Below are positions 8,336 to 16,629 of a stretch of 64,000 nucleotides of DNA, piece by piece. The notes below the pieces were generated by a model that did no database searches, was not told the origin of the DNA, and saw only the letters and a list, made by a program, of their open reading frames with translations. Both the position numbers and the translations under genes were made by a program. This DNA is from Rhodospirillales bacterium. Its GTDB lineage: Bacteria; Pseudomonadota; Alphaproteobacteria; Rhodospirillales; Thalassospiraceae. Each line of letters starts with the position of its first letter. The stretch's first letter is position 1. The DNA is taken from positions 248,001 to 312,000 of the forward strand of contig JAHQVT010000008.1 of the NCBI GenBank assembly GCA_019634165.1, given 5' to 3'.

Positions 8336-9464
8336 ATGCGCGCTGAAGCACAGGCATTGGTCGATGAAATCAAGCAGTCGATGGCACTGCTGAGGAGGCA
8401 TCTTTGACTGGGATAACGCTCTTAGACGCTTAGACGAACTGAACGCACTGGCCGAAGACCCAACCCTTTGGGACAATGCCGCCAATGCGCAGAAAGTCAT
8501 GCGTGAACGTACCCAGCTTGACGATGCGATTAATGGCTATAAAAAGCTTGCTCAAGAGCTTGATGACAATATCGAACTGATCGAACTTGGCGAAGCCGAG
8601 GGCGATGACGATACGGTCAAGGAAGCCGAAGAAGGTTTGCGCAGCATTCAGGCGATTGCCGCCCAGCGTGAACTCGAAAGCCTGCTTTCTGGCGAAGCAG
8701 ACGCCAATGATGCTTATCTTGAAATCCATGCCGGGGCCGGTGGCACCGAAGCACAGGATTGGGCAAGCATGATGGCGCGCATGTATTACCGTTGGGCAGA
8801 TTCCAAGGGTTACAAGCTTGAGATGCTTGAAGAAAGCAATGGCGAGGAAGCCGGTATCAAATCGGTGACCTATAAAATTTCGGGCCATAATGCATATGGT
8901 TGGCTGAAGAACGAAGTGGGTGTACATCGTCTGGTGCGTATTTCGCCCTATGACAGTTCTGCCCGCCGCCATACCAGCTTTTCTTCTGTCTGGGTTTATC
9001 CGGTGATTGATGACGATATCAATATCGAGATCCTTGATAAGGATCTTCGTATTGATACATACCGCGCATCTGGTGCCGGTGGTCAGCACGTTAACCGGAC
9101 TGATTCTGCTGTGCGTATGACCCATATTCCGACCGGGATTGTTGCCCAGTGTCAGAATGACAGATCGCAGCATAAAAACCGTGATACGGCGATGAAGATG
9201 CTCAAAGCCCGTTTGTATGAGGCAGAGCTGAAAAAACGCGAAGCCGAAGCACAGGCAGTTGAAGACAACAAAACCGATATCGGTTGGGGCCATCAGATCA
9301 GATCATATGTCTTGCAGCCTTATCAAATGATCAAGGATCTGCGGACCGGAACAGAAACATCGGATACCCAAGGTGTTCTGAACGGTGATTTGGATGCCTT
9401 TATGGCAGCAGCCTTGGCCGCAAAGGTCACAGGATCAGCAGGCGAGATCGAAGACATCGATTGA
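8336..9464 (+). CDS. prfB: Peptide chain release factor 2, +1 programmed frameshift
   Basis: Class I release factor recognising UGA and UAA. Translation starts at ATG 8336, reads 23 codons ([14 protein letters not shown]...LLRRHL) and meets an in-frame UGA at 8405-8407; a +1 shift on CTT gives [14 protein letters not shown] and continues to 9464, for 375 aa in all. The GGQ peptidyl-tRNA hydrolysis motif is in [11 protein letters not shown]. At the place of the stop-recognition tripeptide SPF the sequence reads SPY ([15 protein letters not shown]), a conservative change. Simple gene calling would start at 8499 and miss about 54 residues. Confidence 0.95.
8393..8408 (+). promoter_or_regulatory. 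RF2 autoregulatory +1 frameshift site
   Basis: The order is AGGAGG (8393-8398), CAT, CTT (8402-8404), TGA (8405-8407), C. It has the three elements of the known prfB recoding signal: an SD-like hexamer three bases before the slippery CTT, then UGA followed by C. Low RF2 favours the shift and therefore RF2 synthesis. Confidence 0.95.
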
Positions 9465-9502
9465 TCAGATCACGTTACTTGATCCTAAGCATTTGAAATT
9501 TA

Positions 9503-9540
9503 AAACACCCCGTCAATTTTTGGCGGGGTGTTTTGTTTTT
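9503..9540 (+). terminator. Terminator after prfB
   Basis: AACACCCCG, an 11-base loop, CGGGGTGTT, then TTGTTTTT. Confidence 0.85.
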
Positions 9541-9750
9541 GGACGGGGCGGGTAAGAAAAAAAACATGCCAAAATCCGCAGAAAAAGGCGGTTTGCCCCG
9601 AAATATCCTGTTTCTGTCACACAATTGACGAATAGCTTTGCCATGGTGGTGCCAAGCGATACCTGCCAAGCAATAACAAAATACCAGATCATGACTGGTT
9701 ACTGGTAGGAAGAGCGCCGAGCAAACATCTAATGTCAGGTGAAGTCCCAA

Positions 9751-10005
9751 ATGGCCCAACACTCTCTTGGTCCGGTCGCAATTGGCGACCAGTTCAAACT
9801 TGCTACTCCGAATGGTCCAATTTTCGAGGTCGTCAAAATCCGTCAAATGGCACCGGTTGATCATGCCTTGATCACAAAGGTCCGGGATGCCAAATCCCAA
9901 AGATTGATCGCGGTTACGACCTTGCTAGACCATCATTTTTATTTGCCCGTCGCGCCAGAGCACCGTCAGCTACCCGATAATGATGGGATTTTGCGTGGTT
10001 TCTGA
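9751..10005 (+). CDS. Small hypothetical protein (about 84 aa)
   Basis: An 84-aa frame starting MAQHSLGPVAIGDQFKLATP and ending ILRGF; a GTG at 9739 would add four residues. Codon choice resembles its neighbours (many third-position G/C) and a GGTGAAG lies 4-5 bases before the ATG. The predicted chain alternates hydrophobic and polar residues as a small beta-rich protein would. I do not recognise a family. It stands alone between the prfB terminator and the deaminase gene. Coding status is likely but not certain. Confidence 0.5.
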   Translation: MAQHSLGPVAIGDQFKLATPNGPIFEVVKIRQMAPVDHALITKVRDAKSQRLIAVTTLLDHHFYLPVAPEHRQLPDNDGILRGF

Positions 10006-10125
10006 TTGTAAAGGCAATCCATAGGCTGTTTCGCAGCATACTGTGCGAAAAATCAGTTGGCATGGCGGCTCTGTCACGGTGAAATGGTAACCATTGTCAA
10101 ATTACCTTCATCAGGGGCCGCCAAC

Positions 10126-10731
10126 ATGTCTGAGACTTCCGCCAACCAGAAACTACTGGGTAAACTGTTTTCCGTTTTGGAAGATGACATATTACCCAAA
10201 ACCCGGGCCGGGGTTGCGGGCGGGAACAAACTGTTTGGCGCAGCGATCTTGCGCAAGTCTGATCATTCGCTGGTAATTGCTGAAACCAATAACGAAACCG
10301 AAAACCCCCTGTGGCACGGCGAAGTTCATTGCCTAAAGCGGTTTTATGAAATCCCTGCTGATCAGCGCCCGCCAACGTCGGATTTGATTTTCCTTTCTAC
10401 GCATGAGCCATGCTCGATGTGTCTATCGGCCATCACATGGGCCGGGTTTGATAATTTCTATTATTTCTTTTCCTATGAAGATTCACGTGATGCCTTTGCC
10501 ATCCCTCATGATCTTAAAATTATGGGAGAGGTCTTTTCCCTTAAGGACGGCGAATACAATAAGTCCAATGCATTCTGGGACAGTCATTCGATGATGGGAA
10601 TGGTGGCGGAACTTCCAGACGTAGATCAGGCAACATACCTTTCGCGTGCCCGTGCGATTTCCGATGAATATGATCGCCTGTCCGATCAATATCAGAATGG
10701 AAAATCCGATAACGATATTCCTCTGAACTAG
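10126..10731 (+). CDS. Cytidine/deoxycytidylate-deaminase-fold nucleoside deaminase
   Basis: Zinc-dependent deaminase of the CDA/TadA fold. WHGEVHC provides the first Zn ligand and catalytic Glu (H-x-E), and EPCSMC provides the PCxxC pair. The start at 10126 is preferred for the SD-like AGGGG upstream; the frame opens earlier at 10057. At 201 aa it is longer than TadA and has a C-terminal helical tail of about 60 residues after the PCxxC motif. The substrate cannot be told from sequence; guanine or another free base or nucleoside is plausible. It stands alone, just before the alkylation-repair pair. Confidence 0.8.
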   Translation: MSETSANQKLLGKLFSVLEDDILPKTRAGVAGGNKLFGAAILRKSDHSLVIAETNNETENPLWHGEVHCLKRFYEIPADQRPPTSDLIFLSTHEPCSMCLSAITWAGFDNFYYFFSYEDSRDAFAIPHDLKIMGEVFSLKDGEYNKSNAFWDSHSMMGMVAELPDVDQATYLSRARAISDEYDRLSDQYQNGKSDNDIPLN

Positions 10732-10774
10732 GTCATGCAGCGAGGGTGACGTTTGAGTCCGAATCTGGCGAGTT

Positions 10775-10821
10775 TTATTGAGCTGTTCTGTTAAACTGCC
10801 GTGCATGGAACAGCTCAATAA
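10775..10821. repeat. 14-bp perfect inverted repeat around the ada/alkA start codon
   Basis: TTATTGAGCTGTTC (10775-10788) is the exact reverse complement of 10808-10821. The 19-base loop contains the ATG (10805-10807). It could be an operator for the protein's AraC-type domain, or an mRNA hairpin displaying or hiding the start codon. Confidence 0.85.
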
Positions 10822-12292
10822 CGACATATGCTATCAGGCACTCAAAACCCGGGACCGTCGATTTGACGGGCGGTTTTATACCGCCGTGCTCACCACCGGG
10901 ATTTTTTGCCGCCCGATTTGCCCGGCCGTCACGCCCAAGCGCGTGAATGTGGAATTTTATCCTAGTGCGGAATCTGCCATTGCCCACGGGTTTCGCCCCT
11001 GTTTGCGGTGCCGCCCGGAAGCCGCGCCGGGCAGTCCGGCCAGTCGTGGGGTTCATGCAACTGTTGCCCGTGCCGTGCGCCTGATTGACGAGGGCGCGCT
11101 TGAAGGTGGCTCCATCGCCGATCTGGCAGATCGGCTTGGGGTAGGGGACCGTCACCTGCGTCGGATATTCAAGGAACATACAGGCGTCACACCACAGGAA
11201 CATGCCAAAGCACGGCGGTTGCTGCGCGCACGGCAGTTGATTGTTGATAGCAACCTGACAATGACCGAGATCGCAGATATTGCAGGCTTTGGCAGTTTGC
11301 GGCGGTTCAATGATGCGATGAAGCAGGCCTATGATCAGGCGCCAACGGCATTCCGCCGTGGGATCAAACCCAAGATGCCCAAAACATCTGCGACCAACGA
11401 TCCATTTGCCCCGCGTAATGATGACCTGATTTTACGACTGCGTGCACGTCAGCCGTTCGATGCGCAATATCTTTTGGCATTTTTCCGGGCGCGCGCCATT
11501 CCGGGCTTAGAATCCGTGCGGGATCGTACATATGCCCGTGGTTTTCGGATGGGCGATGACGTCGGCCTGATGATTTGTCATTTTAGCCTGGATCAAAGCG
11601 GGGTGGATGTGGTTTTACGCGGTTCTGCCCGCGAAGCAGTGCTTGAGATTGGTGGGCAGGTACGCCGCCTGTTTGATCTGGATGCGGATGTCCCATCGAT
11701 CACAGCGCAGTTTGCCGATGACGTTCTTTTGTCGTCCTTGGTGGAAAAACGCCCCGGTCTTCGTGTGCCGGGATGTTGGGATCGGTTTGAACTGGCCATG
11801 CGTGCCGTTCTTGGGCAACAGGTATCGGTTGCTGCGGCCCGGACATTGGCCGGACGGATCGTCGCAAAATTTGGCGAGGCCCTGCCAAATGATCTGGTGG
11901 CGGAAACCGGCGTCACGCATTTGTTTCCAGAACCCGAACGACTGGTGGGACAGGAGCTGATGCCGATTGGCCTAACCACACGTCGGGCACAGACATTAAG
12001 CGATGTAATTGATCTGTTTTCCCAACCAGATTGTGATCAGAAATCGGGTGATGACCTGATTTCGGCAATGACTGCGATCAAGGGCATTGGGCCTTGGACG
12101 CTTAATTATTTTGGTCTGCGTGGTCTGGGGGACCCAGATGCGTTTCCTGCGGCTGATCTGGGTATTCTCAAGGCTTCTGCCATGGGCGGCGGCCCGGATA
12201 AGGCCAAGGCACTTGAGGGTCACTCAGAACGTTGGCGACCATGGCGGGCTTATGCTGCGCAATATCTTTGGTCCGCCCTTGAAGGAGAATGA
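10805..12292 (+). CDS. Ada regulatory domains fused to AlkA 3-methyladenine DNA glycosylase
   Basis: A DNA-alkylation sensor, activator and base-excision enzyme in one 495-aa chain. Residues 1-75 are the Ada zinc domain (Cys35, Cys39, Cys66, Cys69 in GIFCRPIC and RPCLRC), in which the first Cys accepts methyl from phosphotriesters. An AraC-type HTH follows (about 85-185: LADRLGVGDRHLRRIFKEH). From about 205 comes the AlkA N-terminal domain and a HhH-GPD glycosylase domain with IKGIGPWTLNY and a catalytic Asp in FPAADLG. There is no methyltransferase domain; the next gene supplies it. The start at 10805 matches the domain boundary; a TTG at 10778 is possible but has no SD. Overlaps ogt by 4 bases. 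Confidence 0.92.
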   Translation: MEQLNNDICYQALKTRDRRFDGRFYTAVLTTGIFCRPICPAVTPKRVNVEFYPSAESAIAHGFRPCLRCRPEAAPGSPASRGVHATVARAVRLIDEGALEGGSIADLADRLGVGDRHLRRIFKEHTGVTPQEHAKARRLLRARQLIVDSNLTMTEIADIAGFGSLRRFNDAMKQAYDQAPTAFRRGIKPKMPKTSATNDPFAPRNDDLILRLRARQPFDAQYLLAFFRARAIPGLESVRDRTYARGFRMGDDVGLMICHFSLDQSGVDVVLRGSAREAVLEIGGQVRRLFDLDADVPSITAQFADDVLLSSLVEKRPGLRVPGCWDRFELAMRAVLGQQVSVAAARTLAGRIVAKFGEALPNDLVAETGVTHLFPEPERLVGQELMPIGLTTRRAQTLSDVIDLFSQPDCDQKSGDDLISAMTAIKGIGPWTLNYFGLRGLGDPDAFPAADLGILKASAMGGGPDKAKALEGHSERWRPWRAYAAQYLWSALEGE

Positions 12293-12816
12293 TGATGAAC
12301 GTGAAAATCAACGTTGTGCGCCATGCAAGTCCGATTGGGATGCTGTCGCTGGCCACGATTGATCGAAAACTGGTGCATCTTGATTTCGAAGATAATGACG
12401 ACCGTCTGAAAACCATTCAGACGCGACGTTTTAAAAAACTTGAATGGATGGAAGGGGGAGAAGCCCCAAAATCCATCACTGCGTGGCTTGATGGCTATTT
12501 CGCAGGTGACGTTATGTCACTTCCGCTGATGGATATTAATATGATCGGAACCGATTTTCAGAAATCGGTTTGGGACGCATTGATCACGATCCCCAATGGC
12601 AAAAGCGTTTCCTATGCCGGACTTGCCAATGATCTTGGTAATCCAAAGGCCGTGCGGGCGGTTGCACGCGCCAATGCACTTAACCCGGTTTCAATCATCG
12701 TACCGTGCCACCGTGTGATTGGATCAAACGGGACATTGACGGGGTATGCCGGTGGATTGGATCGCAAGAAGTGGCTGCTTGAACATGAAGCCAGCATTTT
12801 ATCAAAAGCAGCATGA
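12289..12816 (+). CDS. ogt: Methylated-DNA--protein-cysteine S-methyltransferase
   Basis: Suicide repair protein that moves the alkyl group from O6-alkylguanine to its own cysteine. IIVPCHRVIG holds the acceptor Cys140, and the downstream GYAGGLDRKKWLLEHE is typical of the family. Three ATG codons in a row (12289, 12292, 12295) follow GAAGGAG; the true start is one of them. It overlaps the stop of the Ada/AlkA gene, implying translational coupling, so the pair forms a two-gene adaptive-response operon in which the activator can induce its own partner. Confidence 0.93.
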   Translation: MMMNVKINVVRHASPIGMLSLATIDRKLVHLDFEDNDDRLKTIQTRRFKKLEWMEGGEAPKSITAWLDGYFAGDVMSLPLMDINMIGTDFQKSVWDALITIPNGKSVSYAGLANDLGNPKAVRAVARANALNPVSIIVPCHRVIGSNGTLTGYAGGLDRKKWLLEHEASILSKAA

Positions 12817-12821
12817 TCTTT

Positions 12822-12856
12822 TGGAAGGGCCGCTGGTGTGCCGCCCTTCCAGTTTT
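12822..12856 (+). terminator. Terminator-like hairpin between ogt and adhP
   Basis: TGGAAGGGC, a 12-base loop, GCCCTTCCA, then GTTTTGG. The stem is perfect but the T-run is short; it separates the convergent ogt and adhP genes. Confidence 0.55.
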
Positions 12857-12866
12857 GGCTGCAGGA

Positions 12867-13889
12867 TTAGATCGACATCACAATACGACCGTCGATTTTG
12901 CCGTCGCGCATACGATCAAAGATCGAATTGATGTTTTCCATCGGTTCGGTCGTGTAATGCGAATGCACCTTGCCGTCGCCTGCAAATTCCAGTGATTCCT
13001 GCAAATCAGCACGGGTTCCAACAATGGATCCACGGATGGTTTTGCCACACAGAACCGTATCAAAAATATCAAGTTCAAACGTTCCCGGTGGCAGGCCGAC
13101 CAGTGACATGGTGCCACCACGGCCTAGCATGCCAACACCCTGTTTGAACGCTGCATTTGAAACAGCAGTGACCAGAACCCCGTTCGCACCGCCCATCTGC
13201 TTTTGGACTTCGGATACCACATCGGTTTCTTTGGCATTAAGCGTCCAGTCGGCACCAAGACTTTTTGCCAGATCCAGTTTTTCCTGCGCGATGTCAACAG
13301 CGATAACTTTCATGCCCATGGCCTTGGCATATTGAACAGCCATATGGCCCAGCCCGCCAATGCCGGAAATCACGACAGTTTCACCGGGTTTGCATTCGGT
13401 TTCTTTCAAGCCCTTATAAACCGTTACCCCGGCGCACAGAACAGGTGCCGCATTGCCAAATTCAAGCGCCTTGGGCAGGTGGCCGACATAGTTCGGGTCC
13501 GCCAGAACATATTCGGCAAAGCCACCATTAACCGAATAGCCGGTATTTATTTGTTCACCGCAAAGGGTTTCCCAACCGGTGATGCAATGATGACAGTGGC
13601 CGCATGCGGAATGTAACCATGGTACGCCAACACGATCGCCGACCTTGACCGATTTCACGCCTTCGCCAACTTCGGCAACAAAACCGACACCTTCATGACC
13701 GGGAATAAAGGGTGGATTGGGTTTTACCGGCCAGTCGCCTTCGGCGGCATGAAGGTCCGTGTGACAAACGCCGGATGCCTCAATCTTGACAAGGATTTTA
13801 CCCGGCGTGACTTTTGGCACGGTGACTTCTTCGATCGACAAAGGTTTGCCGAATTCCCGCACCAAAGCGGCTTTCATCGTGGCAGGCAT
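12867..13889 (-). CDS. adhP: Zinc-dependent alcohol dehydrogenase, AdhP type
   Basis: Medium-chain NAD-dependent alcohol dehydrogenase interconverting primary alcohols and aldehydes. Catalytic Zn ligands are in GVCHTDLHAAEGDW and GHEGVG; the structural Zn is held by ACGHCHHC plus a later Cys; the Rossmann motif is ISGIGGLGHMAVQYAKAMG. Length (340 aa) is standard. AGGAGG lies 7 bases upstream of the ATG at 13889. Single gene, convergent with ogt. Confidence 0.93.
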   Translation of the reverse strand: MPATMKAALVREFGKPLSIEEVTVPKVTPGKILVKIEASGVCHTDLHAAEGDWPVKPNPPFIPGHEGVGFVAEVGEGVKSVKVGDRVGVPWLHSACGHCHHCITGWETLCGEQINTGYSVNGGFAEYVLADPNYVGHLPKALEFGNAAPVLCAGVTVYKGLKETECKPGETVVISGIGGLGHMAVQYAKAMGMKVIAVDIAQEKLDLAKSLGADWTLNAKETDVVSEVQKQMGGANGVLVTAVSNAAFKQGVGMLGRGGTMSLVGLPPGTFELDIFDTVLCGKTIRGSIVGTRADLQESLEFAGDGKVHSHYTTEPMENINSIFDRMRDGKIDGRIVMSI

Positions 13890-14030
13890 GATTGTACCTC
13901 CTGAAGGAAGAAAAGGGCCCGTTTGGCAGGGCCAACAAAATTCACCTAAGCAGGATAGGGCGATATTAAGTTGAAAGTCTTGCTCTGAATCAATCTTGGG
14001 TCAGCGGCTGTTCATTTTGACCATAATAGA

Positions 14031-14855
14031 TCAGTCGTCGTAACCGACGTCTGGAAGCTCAAGCACATAATCCTGATAGTAATCAGGTGGCATGCCTGCT
14101 TCATAGCGCGCTTCGTCATTGAATGGCGGTTTTAACGATCCACGGAAATGCTTGCGCAGCATATCGTGCCATGTGGTGTAGTAAGGTAAGCCGCGTTGAT
14201 CGCAGATATATTCATAATATTTCCGGCCCGCTGCGACATGGGCGATTTCGTCATGGGCGATGATTTTTAAGATACGTGCACTTTCGGTGTCACCGTGTGC
14301 TAGCAACCGTTCAATGGTTGGCGGGGTGGCATCAAGGCCGCGGGCCTCAAACACCATTGGCACCACAGCAAGGCGCGGTAAAATGTCATAGGCCGTATCC
14401 ATTGACGTTTGCCACAAACCGTCATGCGCGGGCAGATCACCATAGGCTGCCCCCATTTCATTCAGGCGTTTATTGATCATTTTAAAATGACGGGCTTCGT
14501 CATCGGCAACTTGAACCCATGCATCGTGGAAATGGCGCGGCATGTTTGCGTCGGGGAAACGCACACATAAATCCCACGCCAGATCAATTGCGTTCAATTC
14601 GATATGGGCCAATGCATGCAAAAGCCCGATCCGTCCCTGAACACTGCCTTTTTTACGTTTGGGCATTTTATTGGGGGCGAGAAGTTCCGGCTTTGCCGGG
14701 CGGCCAGGACGATCTGGCATGTTGGTTGACCCAACTTCGCTAATCTCGCCATTGCGCCAAAGTGCGGCCATCTCGGCTGTGACGTCGGCCTTTTCGGTGG
14801 CATCTTCTGTCAGAAGGGCGCGTTTGGCAGCTTCGGCAAGGGTGAGCTTGGTCAT
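14031..14855 (-). CDS. DUF455 family ferritin-like protein
   Basis: A 274-aa all-helical protein of the DUF455 family, placed in the ferritin-like (diiron carboxylate) superfamily. Probable metal-binding Glu/His clusters are in ALAHIELNAIDLAWD, VADDEARHFKMI and IAHDEIAHVAAG. I chose ATG at 14855 because MTKLTLAEAAKRALL fits a normal N-terminus and a GGA lies upstream; the frame is open to 14969. Its reaction is not known to me. Transcribed the same way as the Hpt-like gene upstream, with about 150 bases between them. Confidence 0.8.
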   Translation of the reverse strand: MTKLTLAEAAKRALLTEDATEKADVTAEMAALWRNGEISEVGSTNMPDRPGRPAKPELLAPNKMPKRKKGSVQGRIGLLHALAHIELNAIDLAWDLCVRFPDANMPRHFHDAWVQVADDEARHFKMINKRLNEMGAAYGDLPAHDGLWQTSMDTAYDILPRLAVVPMVFEARGLDATPPTIERLLAHGDTESARILKIIAHDEIAHVAAGRKYYEYICDQRGLPYYTTWHDMLRKHFRGSLKPPFNDEARYEAGMPPDYYQDYVLELPDVGYDD

Positions 14856-15011
14856 GATCGTCCGGTTTTGGTTGCGAATGGAATGGTTGATCTGTTCTTG
14901 GCTTTGTCTGCCATCTGCGTCATGGCGGGTCAATGGGCAAAGAAAAGGGCGGCCTGCAATTGATTGCATCGGCCACCCGATATGATTTTGCTTTGATCTT
15001 AGGTCAAGCGA

Positions 15012-15782
15012 TCAAGTGATGTTGAAGCGCGCCAGTGCTTCGGCTAGGTCTTCGCCAAATGCGTTGCCTTTGCGAATGATTGCGGTCCGGCATGGAAGAT
15101 CCTGCAAGGATGGATGGTTTGGTGCGTCTGATGTCAGAACTGCTGTTGGAATGCCACGTGTTTTAGGCATGGCCTGCAATGCATTGGCGACATCAACGCC
15201 CCCCAACTCATCAATCGTTTTTGCAACGATAATGAAATCCGGGCGGGTGCGCACAGCAAGTTCAATGGCCTCAAACGAAGTTTGCGTAACCGAACTGCGA
15301 TATCCACATGCGGCCAATTCACGTTCAACAATGGTTGCCATGGAGCGCTGCGGGATCACCAGCAATGCTTCGACATTGGCTTTTTTCAACCAGTTCGGAT
15401 CAATATCCGGCGCACGTTTTGATGGCAGTTCACGAACAAATTCTGCGGTGTCGGTCCCGCCAGCGGTCATGTCACCATCCAGCAGGGTCTGGATTTTATC
15501 AACAAAGGCCTGAATGTCGTCGATTGACCCTTCGTTGAGTTCTTTGCATGTGGTGACGTAATCGGCCAGACGATGGCTGGTCAGGTTGATCAGCGGAGCT
15601 GAAACCGATTTGCCTTTATAACGTAAGTTAAAGACTTCGCGCTGGATCGAGGTCAAATGAGCCGGATCACTTTTTCCGCGAGCGTTCTGCAAATGGACAT
15701 CAATTGAATTGATGATGTCATGCGCTTCATCGCGGAAGTCCGCTAGCATCTGATCGTCGAGATCGACAACATTCTTGTTCAT
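15012..15782 (-). CDS. Degenerate Hpt domain plus degenerate receiver domain protein
   Basis: A 256-aa soluble protein starting MNKNVVDLDD behind an AGGTAA. Residues 10-105 look like a histidine-phosphotransfer four-helix bundle (FRDEAHDIINSIDVHL), but where Hpt proteins have H-x-L-K-G this one has LRYKG (53-57), so the phosphorylatable His is absent. Residues 137-256 look like a response-regulator receiver: Thr217 and Lys238 are kept, but the acceptor Asp position (PDFIIVAK) is Ala187 and the acidic pair at strand 1 is missing (LLVIPQ). It therefore probably works as a non-phosphorylated interaction partner. No kinase is adjacent. The family assignment is by pattern, not search. Confidence 0.6.
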   Translation of the reverse strand: MNKNVVDLDDQMLADFRDEAHDIINSIDVHLQNARGKSDPAHLTSIQREVFNLRYKGKSVSAPLINLTSHRLADYVTTCKELNEGSIDDIQAFVDKIQTLLDGDMTAGGTDTAEFVRELPSKRAPDIDPNWLKKANVEALLVIPQRSMATIVERELAACGYRSSVTQTSFEAIELAVRTRPDFIIVAKTIDELGGVDVANALQAMPKTRGIPTAVLTSDAPNHPSLQDLPCRTAIIRKGNAFGEDLAEALARFNIT

Positions 15783-15948
15783 TGAATTACCTGCTTTGCC
15801 GGCATGCCGGTGTGTTGCTCCCAATAGGTGAAAATTGAATCCACCTATCTCCCATATCCGAATTTTTATCCTGACAAACAAGGTAAGGCAATACAATCAA
15901 TGCACTGCATGTAAGCCAAAAACCTGATTTATAAGGATTTTACGGTGT

Positions 15949-15992
15949 AAAAAAACACGGCCCAAGAGCGAAAATTGGCGTCTTGAGCCGTG
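15949..15992 (-). terminator. Terminator after bcp
   Basis: On the minus strand a CACGGCTCAAGA/TCTTGGGCCGTG stem (one mismatch) is followed by TTTTTTT. Confidence 0.75.
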
Positions 15993-16006
15993 AAATTCCG
16001 AAAATT

Positions 16007-16471
16007 TTAAAGCGTGCGTACAGCTTCCAAGACCTCGGCAACATGGCCTTTGACCTTAACTTTCCGCCAAGCTTTCTGGATGATGCCATCGCCATCAAGG
16101 ACAAATGTGGATCGTTCAATCCCCATGAATTTTTTGCCATACATGCTTTTTTCTTTCCACACCCCGAAATCTTCGCAGGTGGTGCCATTTTCATCTGATG
16201 CAAGAATGAAATTCAGGTCATGTTTGGCTTTGAATTTGTCATGACGAACCGCACTGTCTTTTGAAATGCCAATGATCTGCGCATTTACAGCACTGAAATC
16301 AGGTTCTGCATCACGAAATTCACAGGATTCTGTGGTGCAGCCCGGTGTCATGTCTTTGGGATAGAAATAGATCACCACTGGTTTACCCGCGAGATCAGAT
16401 AGTTTCACACTGCCATCCCCATCAGTTGGCAGTTCGAAATCCGGGGCCTTATCACCTACATCAAGTGTCAT
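16007..16471 (-). CDS. bcp: Thiol peroxidase of the Bcp/PrxQ type
   Basis: Thioredoxin-dependent peroxiredoxin that reduces H2O2 and organic hydroperoxides. The 154-aa chain has the typical YFYPKDMTPGCTTESCEF with peroxidatic Cys45 and resolving Cys50, five residues apart as in atypical two-Cys Bcp enzymes. Downstream of glnE on the same strand with a 158-base gap, and ended by its own terminator. Confidence 0.95.
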   Translation of the reverse strand: MTLDVGDKAPDFELPTDGDGSVKLSDLAGKPVVIYFYPKDMTPGCTTESCEFRDAEPDFSAVNAQIIGISKDSAVRHDKFKAKHDLNFILASDENGTTCEDFGVWKEKSMYGKKFMGIERSTFVLDGDGIIQKAWRKVKVKGHVAEVLEAVRTL

Positions 16472-16510
16472 GTTCTATCCTTTACTTGTTCGTTCGTTTT
16501 GATCTTCAAT

Positions 16511-16537
16511 CCGATGCACAACCGATGCACAACCGAT
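16511..16537. repeat. 11-bp tandem repeat upstream of bcp
   Basis: CCGATGCACAA occurs twice in direct succession (16511-16521, 16522-16532), followed by a partial third copy. It lies about 40-65 bases before the bcp start, so it may be a regulator site or a slipped-strand duplication. Confidence 0.7.
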
Positions 16538-16629
16538 CCCAAGATATTGCATTGGGGCGAAACTTTGAAAACGCAAATCCTTGTCGCTACTTATAGGTAC
16601 GGCAAGGGGGGGTGGATCATTTTAATTGC

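Noticed and set aside
8430..9293. Minus-strand frame of 287 codons over prfB
   Set aside because: Shadow of RF2; the GGQ-containing plus frame is clearly the gene.
9475..9900. Minus-strand frame of 141 codons
   Set aside because: It crosses the prfB terminator and has an unlikely Cys/His/Phe composition; the plus-strand small gene is better supported.
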